From Arachnopeziza araneosa (lineage: Eukaryota; Ascomycota; Leotiomycetes; Helotiales; Arachnopezizaceae): 64,000 bases of DNA. Shown in pieces: positions 34,985-43,971 of the stretch (within the stretch, counting starts at the first letter, position 1; every line of letters starts with the position of its first letter). Both the position numbers and the translations under genes were made by a program. The notes beneath the pieces were generated by a model. That model worked only from the letters and a program-made list of their open reading frames with translations. It was not told the origin of the DNA and did no database searches. The stretch spans positions 1 through 64,000 of the forward strand of contig QYAI01000052.1 of the NCBI GenBank assembly GCA_003988855.1, in the 5' to 3' direction.

Positions 34985-35726
34985 TCAACTAGCATCGTGC
35001 CGCACCTCCAACCATCTGACCAGTTTTCCCACCTTGCCTTCGTGCAAACCTTGATTACATGCTTTGCTGTACACGTGTTGGAAGAGACCTGATAATTTTG
35101 TGAAGACTGTGCCGCATGCAGGACAATAGAATGGATAGACAGTATCATTATGGTTAGACTGTAGATCTCGACGATTTAGTAGTGTATCCCGAAACTCCTT
35201 ATTAAGATATGCCTCCCATTGGAAACACTGAGCGGCGGATTGATTTAAGTCGATTATATCGATTTGAGATAGACATGTACCGGATTCTAAATGTAATATC
35301 ATCGCAGCATAGGTAGGGAACTTTCGGGTGCAACCATAGCATTCGATCGATCGATCTAGATGGACTATTTGATGCTAAACATTATTGTCAACTTTAGCTC
35401 TAGAGGGATAGATTATCTACTAAACTTACATTATCAAGGTTACTAGGACTTTCGAAATGACCTTCGCAAATTTCGCAAACATTCTGCTCTTCTAGATGAT
35501 CGATGTATTCCTGTGAGCCAGGAATCCAGATCATGCCATCTCCGTCATCGCAGCCCTGGCATATGATGCGATGTTGTGTCTTGCGGTGGTGTCGTAATAA
35601 TTCCTCCCATGTAGATCCATCGAACTTACAAACTTCGCACCGATTATGGCGAGCGGAGTCATCATAGTGCTGTTGTATTGCCTGCTGGGAGGAGAACGGT
35701 CGTTCACATCGAGGACAGTATGCCAT
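34985..35726 (-). CDS. C2H2 zinc-finger protein carried inside the hAT-like element
   Basis: Two exons (35726-35430 and 35374-34985), 228 residues, with no stop in frame. Finger-like modules are visible: YCPRCERPFSSQQAIQQHYDDSARH, RCEVCKFDG...LLRHHRKTQH, NVCEICEGHFESPSNLDNHQIVH (rejoined by the intron), ECYGCTRKFPTYAAMILHLESGTC and FYCPACGTVFTKLSGLFQHVYSKAC. This organisation belongs to a fungal family of multi-finger proteins whose last fingers are followed by a basic/aromatic tail; targets are unknown. The intact frame contrasts with the heavily mutated transposase next to it, suggesting it was captured later or kept under selection. The start was taken at MAYCPRC because the upstream in-frame codon is not ATG. 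Confidence 0.78.
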
Positions 35727-36646
35727 TGTGCATGCTTTATCAGCGAAAGAAGAACAGCGGTGGTTCAAAAAGACGCCTTCTATTAGATTGTCAATTTAGT
35801 GTGCAGGCCCTCGTGTGGCTAGGTTTGAGTCGAATGTTCTATGTTATAGGATCTGCGGGGTCGTTTCGCACTTGGTGTAACGGTCAGCCTGTTGAGGGAG
35901 ATGCTGGGTTGCCTAAGATAAGGACTTGATATATCGGTTGCTTTGTGTTACGAAAAAATGAGATTACAATTTTGAGTAAGCACGAAGCTCCTATCTAATA
36001 GATGAAGACCCAGCCTTATAAGTCATAGAACCTTTCTGCTCTCTAGATCTGTTGGATCATCATTCTCACCGAGGTGATCCAGATTGTTGTGGCCTGAGGC
36101 CTCCAGTTGCCACTGGTGGCAATGGAAGCCTGGAGGGCTGAACTGGAGGCCCTATATATATAGCGTACCTGTTCACTGTAGAGTTAGAGAATTAGTCCTT
36201 ATAGCACACTTGATTTATCACGTGCCATTATTAGTCAACCTAGCCTCGGCCATCACAACATTATTAATTTTACTGAAGAGGAGGTATCAACCTATGTGGC
36301 GACGTTGTATGACATGACGCGCCCTGCCCGCCTCAAGACTGACAATAACTTTTTAGCATTATAATAAAACCTTAATATCTATATCTAATCCTTCTATAAG
36401 TTTAAAACGTGAAAAAACTTGATGGTAGTATCGACAGTCGAAGAGTCCTAATATAGTATAAATAGAGGCTCTCTTTAAATTCAAGAAGGCGGCGACGACG
36501 CGATAATAATTTTCGAACTCACTAGGCTAGGAGTGTTCGGAGGAGGTATATAGGACGACTGAAATCGAAATAAATATAAATTTTAGTGCGTTCGCAGACC
36601 TAAAGTCGCTTGAACTCAAAGTATCTACGATTTGTCTCGTTATAGG
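35727..36646. other. element interior, no gene seen
   Basis: Mixed composition. A TGTTGG...ACAACA stretch at about 36049-36258 with GC-rich palindromic DNA could be another small LTR-like insertion, but no target duplication supports this. Confidence 0.35.
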
Positions 36647-36966
36647 TGTAAGAGTTCACGATTGCACGGTCAGAACACGTGAATAATAAATCTTATGTAT
36701 TTCAAGAAGGTAAAGCTGAAGAGCACCGAGTGCTTGAAGCTTTCTACATATATTCTTCGTACGAGAGGAACAGCTAACACAGTTTCTGTCGCACGGTCTT
36801 CTTTCGATAGTCAATCAATAGTTCTATCGATAGTCTTGTCAATAGTTCTGAAGATCGCCCTGCTGGTCTTCATCCCTTCTATCAAAGAAGTCAACTTCGG
36901 GTGCTGCCTTAGTTTCTGCCTAGGCCCTCAGGCCTAGGTCCTGACTACCGGGTCTAACCCGTGACA
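36647..36966 (-). repeat. inverted LTR copy, 320 bp
   Basis: Reverse complement of the 32670 LTR family. It starts TGTAAGAGTTCACG and ends CCCGTGACA. Similarity runs the full length with scattered differences. No paired internal region of a retrotransposon is recognised, so it behaves as a solo LTR. Confidence 0.75.
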
Positions 36967-37072
36967 TATATGTAGAAAGCTTCAAGCACTTGGTGCTCTT
37001 TAGCTTTACCTTCTTGAAATACATAAGATTCATCATTCACGTGTTCTGACCGTGCAATCGTGAACTCTTACA
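36967..37072 (+). repeat. truncated 3' portion of the same LTR, direct orientation
   Basis: Matches the last 106 bp of the 32670 LTR (TATGTAGAAAGCTTCAAGC to GAACTCTTACA). It abuts the inverted copy and forms a back-to-back pair with it. Confidence 0.75.
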
Positions 37073-37931
37073 AGCAGAAGTTCAAGCTAGAGAGTTAGCA
37101 GATCTATATCTTTAGAGAGTCCTCGAAAGCCCTGCAAGACCTACACTGCTTGCTTCTTTACTCGAGCAAGCTAGTTCGCTAGAATTGCTACCTTATAGCT
37201 CGCTACAACTACTACCTTACCGTTCTGAAGTTGTATCTGAGATAACAAGATTTCGGAACAGACCTCTACACCGGAAGCGAAGCTCAAGTAGTCTATCTGC
37301 TCGTACCTCAAACAAACGACGAGCAGTTGATAGTATTGACAGCTATGTTTGTAGTAAAGTAGCAAGATAAAAGAAAATTTTACTGTGTTATGCTTAGAGT
37401 TTAAGTTGTAAACTTAGTATTAATTTTAATTAATAATATTTGCTAAGAAAAAAACTTTACTTGCTTATACTAATCTTTATACTAATCGAAGACAAGATTA
37501 TAGATCATAGGGCTTTGCAGATTTTAGTTTGAAGAAATAGATATTGCACGTAGAAAGTATAACGTTGCAATAATACAACATAAGTTTTAAATTTGCTAGT
37601 ATATATAATTGCTATGCTGTATTCTTACAGATCTATACTTTCTGCATGCAATATCTATTACTTAAAACTTAAACGTAACCTTGCTACATTACTCGCAATC
37701 ATATAGCAACTTTATACTAATATTTATACTAGTCTTCATTAAGATATGCATATGTTTTATGTATGAGTCTATAGGGTAAAACCCGACTCAAGCTTTCTCA
37801 GTCGACCCGACTTACGTCGCGGGTCGGGTCCGCCGATTTTTTTGGACCTACCCACGGGTCGGGTCTGAGACCTGCTACCCACCCCCCTGGGTCTGGTTGG
37901 GTCCATATTTTAGCGGGTACCCGCGGGTCTC
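37073..37931. other. element interior and right subterminal arm
   Basis: About 300 bp with a partly open plus frame (ELLPYSSLQLLPYRSEV... to 37370) of unknown origin, then AT-rich DNA. The GC-rich right arm (about 37770-37931) carries repeated GGGTMCCC/CGGGTC motifs. Confidence 0.5.
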
Positions 37932-37942
37932 TGCTCAGCCTA

Positions 37943-37950
37943 AGTGAGGC
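37943..37950. repeat. right 8-bp target-site duplication AGTGAGGC
   Basis: Exact copy of the left 8-mer, immediately outside the right TIR. Confidence 0.85.
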
Positions 37951-38383
37951 TGGATATTAAATCTTGGCTATGAGATGGTCAAGTAGAATAGATAGATTTT
38001 GTTAGCTCCTACAGCTCACGCTACAGCAAAGCGAAGTTAGGCGAGGGGATGTAAACAACAAGAGTGATTACCAAAATTTAATCGATGTAATCAGGAAGAG
38101 AAGTTCGCAGATCGAGTGTTCTAAATAATGCAATATCGTTACGACACTTTTCACCTCAACCAATTACAACAAATTCAACAACTCACGCCTCCTATTGAGT
38201 TCGATTGGTTATCCGATTTAGATCTAGTGTGAAGGAGCCGCTGCAATCCTCTCCACCTCTGACCTCGATCACTCATAGCCTTGTAACTGACCACCAAAAT
38301 CATACCTAACCATCTCAAAAAATAGTCTCAAATTATTTCTCCATCAGTTTCCTGTATCTTTCAGCCATTGGAGGTACGGCAAA
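37951..38383. other. intergenic
   Basis: Original 3' flank of the Cys-repeat gene and promoter side of the HET gene. Nothing recognised. Confidence 0.4.
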
Positions 38384-40016
38384 ATGTGGTCGATCAACAC
38401 TAAGACTTTGCTGCTCGAGGACTTTACCCTCCGCGAAATCCCTCGATATACAATCCTATCTCATACCTGGACGGGAGAGGAAGTTAGCTTCCGGGAGTTT
38501 ACCAACCAAGATTCTGAAACGGCCAAGAAGAAATGGTTTGCAAAGATTCTACAAACACGTAGACTTGCTCGAAAAGATGATCTCGATTACGCCTGGGTCG
38601 ACACTTGTTGTATAGATAAAACTAGCAGTGCCGAGCTCTCCGAGGCTATCAACTCTATGTTTCGATGGTATCAGGAAGTTAAGGTCTGTTTCGCCTATTT
38701 ATCAGATCTTCCACGAAGAAAGGATGGTACAAGTAGGAGATATGTGGCGTTCGAAGAACTGGGTGCCTGCAAATGGTTTACGCGGGGTTGGACTCTCCAG
38801 GAACTGATTGCCCCTAAGTTTTTAAGATTTTTCGATGAGGATTGGACCTTCAGAGGAAGTAAGGGTGAATTAGCAGAGACCATTGACTATATAACACGCA
38901 TCGAATCTGGCGTCTTACAAGGTTATAAGCAACCGCTTAAATTATCAATTGGAGAGAGAATGATGTGGGCAGCAAGAAGAGAAACAACACGGACCGACTT
39001 GGAATTTCGGCGTTAATATGCCATTACTTTACGGAGAAGGAAAGAAGGCGTTCACTCGACTTCAACTTGAGATCATCAAAAGTAATAGCGATCTCAGCAT
39101 ATTTTGCTGGTCCAATGGAGAATCTTTGATCTCTATCCCTAAACCTGGCCGAAATAAAGGTGTCTGTTCTGTCGATTGTGGCCACCAAAGAAAAGATGGC
39201 CATTTCAGTGTCTTGGCACACTCTGTTCAGTATTTTGCTGCGTCAAAATTGTTGTACATGGTACACTCGGTTGAGCATTCGATTTCCAATTCCGGCGTCA
39301 AGATAGTTTGCCCCTTATATGAAGTGTGTTTGAACAGATACTTTTTCGACGACTGCCAATGTTGTTCCGATTCTCGAGCATATGTTGTGATCTTAGGTTA
39401 TATTTCGAATGAAGAGCCATTGGGCACAGTCTTGAAAAGACTGGGTCCAGATATTTTCGCCAGATCGAGACAACAATTCGCCTTCCCATAAATTTGAAAT
39501 AGTAAATTCAGCGATCAATCGACGTCGAACTGTTCATCTTCTAGCAGGAGAACTTATAAACCCTAGTCAAAAGCAGCTCATGTGTTATCTTAAAATCGAG
39601 CTAGAGTCAGGGTTGGTAATACACCGAGTGTTACCAGCCGACAAATGGAATTCAAGCAAACGATGCTGGTATTGGAATGTGTATTCTCGCGATGCTTGGG
39701 GGTTGGTCGTACTCAAGTTTTCCTCTGGCCTCCGCGAAACTAATGATGTATGCGTCTTATTTGGCGGCGGCTCATGACCGAGGACATTTGTTCTCCATTT
39801 TTCGGGATGTAGGAAAGAGATTGCCTTGATTTCCCAAGGGAGTGCAGAATTAACTAAGGATAATATTTTCGATATCTTAGATGGCAAGCATCTACAGTTG
39901 GATTCGAATAAATTCATAGTAAATGATCGACGATGGAAAGTGAACGCACGCTTTGTTCAAGGTGGTAATAGGCAACCGAGTCTCGAAGTATGGACTGAGG
40001 AGAGCAAAGAAATTTG
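38384..40016 (+). pseudogene. HET-domain (heterokaryon incompatibility) gene, frameshifted
   Basis: The ATG at 38384 opens a good HET domain: RYTILSHTWTGEEVSF, DLDYAWVDTCCIDK, SSAELSEAINSMFRWYQ, VCFAYLSDL, WFTRGWTLQELIAPKFLRFF and GERMMWAARRETTRT. Where the family normally reads EDxAYCLLGIFxVNMPLLYGEG, the sequence lacks about seven codons and one extra base. It hits TAA at 39014-39016, and the conserved MPLLYGEGKKAFTRLQLEII resumes in another frame from 39018. A further stop near 39489 and a frame break near 39775 follow. C-terminal fragments (LKIELESGL, RCWYWNVYSRDAW, FVQGGNRQPSLEVW) run to 40016. HET proteins trigger programmed cell death in incompatible fusions; this copy is almost certainly dead. 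An intron cannot explain the break, as no splice consensus is present. Confidence 0.8.
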
Positions 40017-40977
40017 AAAACCCTTCTCATATTCAGTATTCCTGCGCCTTTTGGCCTTCTCCACGATCTCGATGATTTAAATCTTTGACTAAAAAGTTTA
40101 CTACAGAACTCCTACATTGGACTTTCGGTTGGTCCAATGAAAGAAGACTTGGTTGTTTACCAACCGAGAAGGAGGTTTATTAGAAAGATTTGGGAAGTTG
40201 CAATGTCGGATTTATTATTGAAGTATAATGTTAGTACAAGACTGCAATATCTTGAAGATCTTTGAGTTCTACAACGCCATGATGTAGTAGGAGAACGACT
40301 GATATGTGTTGATTGGAAAGAAGTAACGCATCTCTTTTTGCTTTGAATAGTTATATTTGCCAATACAGTCTCTGGTTTTGTTACTAAATCTACAAAAATG
40401 GCAACTACTGCCGTTCAGTGTAGATTATCCTCAACCCCTTCCTTCCCTTGGCCATTTTAACCTCTGCCCTAGATACCTCCCTTCAGCGGACCCAATTGCA
40501 GATAGGTATTTGTATTTGTTTCTATTATGCAACAATGTATGCTAAACATGTGCAACTCCCTGGAGTTATGAATCTGATTTACTGTTAAGTTTAAATTCTC
40601 GGAGTGGTTCTCTAGAATAGCCTCGAGCATCTTTTTTGCTTAAGGATAGCTCTTTCTCTAAGCCAGATCATCTCTTTCTGTTTTTCTTGTATCTCGCGTA
40701 CTTCTATCCAATTGAATTCCAAGATAATGCTGATTTTCTCATTTTCAAACCCGAGTGAATTATCAGGGTGTGGTTTCTCTCTATAATATGCACATTGTTG
40801 TTCGCATTTATCTTCATTACCGAACATCATTCTACCAGAACTTGAATCAAATCAGATCAACTTCAAGATATCTTAAAGCAACATCGATCCCAAGTTTTCA
40901 CAACAATAAACCCACTACATTCTCGCATACTAAGGTTAGAACAATAATCCCATAACAACTCCATCATCAACCTCGAA
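40017..40977. other. intergenic
   Basis: AT-rich, with scattered small ORFs. No gene or RNA recognised. Confidence 0.4.
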
Positions 40978-41297
40978 ATGGCCGTCGCCTGCAGCGAATG
41001 CTCCCACGAGGCCAAAGACCAAGCGCCCTGAACCAGCACGTGGTCGATTCCCACAACTGGATATGGCTCGCGACAGGCGGCGTAGCCCTACCAGTCAGCA
41101 CCGCCTCCAGATACAGCGCCTTCCCCCCTGCGGAACGATACATGGATACGTTTACTTCCGAGTCTAGCACGGGGTTCCCGCTTGTCTCCGACCCGCAGCC
41201 CCAATATAAGTGTGATGAGTGTTGGCGAGCTTCTTATCCCACAGTTCAAGGGCTGAAGAGGCATAAACTCTTGAAGCATCCGAAGCCTAAGAGGTAG
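40978..41297 (+). pseudogene. small two-finger C2H2 protein with a one-base frameshift
   Basis: The ATG at 40978 begins MAVACSECSHEAKDQ, the first half of a C2H2 finger, then hits TGA. The next frame continues directly as ALNQHVVDSHNW, supplying the missing His-x4-His, and runs through SSTGFPLVSDPQPQYKCDECWRASYPTVQGLKRHKLLKH to a stop at 41295-41297. Restoring frame needs a single base near 41027-41032 (GACCAAGCGCCC). The joined product would be about 105 residues with fingers at each end. It could be a real inactivating deletion or an assembly error, since both halves look otherwise well preserved. No partner gene is obvious. Confidence 0.6.
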
Positions 41298-41575
41298 AGG
41301 GTTGCTTGTGCGGTATGGAAGGTGAGGTGGGGTTGTGTGTCTTCAGGGAGCGGGCTGGTGCTACATCAGGACCGATGATGTTTCCATCTGAACCGCGTGT
41401 GTGAGAGACGGAGAGTGAGCGAGTAGTTTGTACTCTATTGTATTTTCCCTTGGATCTCTCCGTGCTGGCACTGGATCAATACAGAAGCCGGCTTCTGGAT
41501 GCAGAAAAGGTGACGGAAATATTCATAAAAATCAATGAGCTTTTGGAACCCCATTAGTCTATTCTCGACTTGTTG

Positions 41576-41770
41576 CAGCAAAGTGGAGTGTAGCAAAGTG
41601 GAATACAAGAAGTAGAATACAAGAAGTGAAATACAAGAAGCGAATACAGGAAGTGAAGTGCAGGAAGTGAAGTGCAGGAAGTGAAGTGCAGGAAGCGAAT
41701 GCAAGAAGTGAATATAAGAAGCGAATGCAAGAAGTGAAATGCAAAAAGTGAAATAAAAGAAGTAAAAGCC
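41576..41770. repeat. 13-14-bp minisatellite (GAAGTGAARTGCAR)
   Basis: About 14 degenerate units of the type GAAGTGAAGTGCAG / GAAGCGAATGCAA. The three central units are identical. Non-coding. Confidence 0.85.
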
Positions 41771-43088
41771 GAATCTCCACAGACTCCCAGTGATAGTTCT
41801 CAGCCACCAACCCCCAGAATCCCGAACCCCGACTCACAACACCAAAAAGCCAGCTTCTCATCCCAGTCCAAGACACGCTCATGAACCATCCAATCCACCA
41901 TAAACCAAACACATCCATCTCCTGCAGGAGAACCAGGGCGACTAATGCAATGTTGGTTTCTTTCTCAAGAGAGCATGGCAGGGGAATTTTCCGTGTAAAC
42001 ACAGCTCCTTCTTCCCGGTGTCCACAACAACCCCCCTTAAGCCTCGCTTAACGAACCACCATCTCACGTGACACTCCTATTTTCCCATACCTATTCCCCT
42101 AATATCAAGGATCCAGGACTTATAACAGGAAGACCCCAGATCAAGAACCTGTGCTATAACGAAGCATTTACGATCCTCTCTACCATCCATGGATATAAAA
42201 AAAGCAAACTGAGTTTTGGGCCTCCATCTCATCTCCAGTTCAGGCCGCGTGGATGCAACGTGCGCGCCTGCGCATTGAGATCTGATTTTCATGTCATTTC
42301 GATTCAATTCATTTCAACATGATGGTATATATCACTCGGAACAACTGGATTAGATCAATTAACCTGTCAATCGCCACGCTCGCAAACAGCAGGACAACCA
42401 CGCATCGTGCCCAAAACCATGACGAGAGCACAAAGAGAGGGACACGCAAAACGCATGCACTTTCGCAGCAGCTACGATTACGATCAGGGAAGAGGGAAAG
42501 CAGGGAAGGAGGACGGACCATGGCGCGACGCCACAGCCGGGAGTGTTTATGAGCTAGAGATGTGGGTTGGTTGGTTGGTTGAGTGCTTTGTGGTGTGTTA
42601 TTCGAGCGAAGATTTATTGATTTATTGAGCGAGGGAGGGAGAGCAAGAGGAAGAGTTACGGTAGAGGAAGTCTATTCCGTGGTTCGTCGGGTCGCCAGGG
42701 TAAGCGAGATGACATGTTATGGAGAGCAGAGCAGAGCTTGGCATAGCAGAGTATAATATAATAGCAGATCAATTATCTGAGCTAGAATTGGATTGGATTC
42801 AATTGCCACCAAAAAGAAACCAAAATAGAATAGCATCCAACGAGCAAATCAGAGGATACGATAAGATTCCATCCCGACTCCACTTCCAGAAGAGCGGGAG
42901 AGGGCGTCCCAGATTCACTCCCGCTCTCCGAGATATGAGAGGCTATTCGATGTGTCGAGGATACGTCGAGAAGATAGACGCCGCGATAAGCTCTCCTGCG
43001 AGGCAATTTTAGGTTTGAGGGAAAAACCGGTTCGTGGAGCCCGGAGTTGGTTTTGCAAGGCAGAGAGCGGTGCTGGATCTCCTGCAGT

Positions 43089-43112
43089 AGCAGCAGCAGC
43101 AGCAGCAGCAGC
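43089..43112. repeat. CAG trinucleotide run
   Basis: Run of CAG units (AGCAGCAGCAGC) in the gene-free region. A short GT-dinucleotide run follows at about 43155-43171. Confidence 0.8.
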
Positions 43113-43930
43113 GCGATCAGCTGCACGGCACCCACGGTGCGAGATCAGGTTCTGCGTGTGTGTGTGTGTGTGCTCTCGTCCTCCAGTCGTCCCTCGTGAT
43201 GCCCTCACCGAGACCCCGTTTTCCCATCCTTCGTACGATTTGTGCATTGCATAGCGGTGCAGATGTCTGCACAGGTTGCCCTCCCAGGAGATACTGCAGC
43301 AGCTGGAATTCTCGGGTCGGTTAGGTTTTCCATGTTGCTGTCTGGCTGAGAGGGAAACTTGCCCCTCCCCAGCCACCACATTATGGTCGCTCTCCAGGCG
43401 GCTGGATCTCTGGGCGGCGAAAGCGCTCGTGGCGTGCGACGGCGGAGCTGAGGATGCTGATCAATGATGGAATGGCGTGGTGTTTCTGCGTGTCGAGCGA
43501 GATGCTCATTTCTCCTCATCTCGCTAATCCGATATGCACGACGCGTGAGAGAGACGCGTAGAGTGGTTTGGCTGGTGTGGCGAGTGGCACGCTGCAGATA
43601 CAGGTTGCCCAGAGATTTACCTGCCAGCCTTCTCTTATCTCGCCGGCTTTGCTTTTGGTTGTTTGTTGTCCACCTTCGCTGTACAATTGGACGTTTCAGA
43701 TAGGGTTCGGAGCAGGATTGTTTGTTTGTTGATTGCGTGAGGGAGGGAGAGTTCGACCTGCCCTGGGTCGGCTGTAGGTCGCGCGACCTCGAGAACCTGG
43801 ATGCTGCATCTTCTTGGTCAACATGGCCGGGCCGTGACGCGTGAATTTGACGTGCAGCATCACGAAAATAAAGTGTCTCGGAGAATTCCTACTCTAGGGT
43901 TAGGGCAGACCAAGAGGCCGATCGATCAGC

Positions 43931-43971
43931 GGGGATGGGATGGGATGGGATGGGATGGGATGGGATGGGAT
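43931..43971 (+). repeat. (GGGAT)n run, potential G-quadruplex
   Basis: Seven to eight GGGAT pentamers in a row (GGGGATGGGATGGGATGGGA and onward). Many G3 tracts separated by two bases satisfy the usual G-quadruplex pattern. Confidence 0.85.

Larger units (their letters stand above)
32435..37942. mobile_element. 5.5-kb hAT-like DNA element with nested insertions and cargo
   Basis: The outer ends are perfect 11-bp inverted repeats, TAGGCTGAGCA at 32435-32445 and its complement at 37932-37942, followed inward by similar CCCGYGGGTA-type sequence. Both arms (about 200 bp) are GC-rich and packed with GGGTACCC/CCCACGGG subterminal motifs, unlike the AT-rich interior. The 8-bp duplication AGTGAGGC flanks both ends; 8-bp duplications are characteristic of hAT elements. 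No hAT transposase is recognised inside. The interior holds LTRs in two orientations, a dead pogo/Fot1-type transposase and a C2H2 gene. The element is therefore probably non-autonomous and was enlarged by nested insertions. Confidence 0.75.

Noticed and set aside
36049..36258. Possible small LTR (TGTTGG...ACAACA) within the hAT-like element
   Set aside because: No target duplication and no second copy in the window; left as unassigned.
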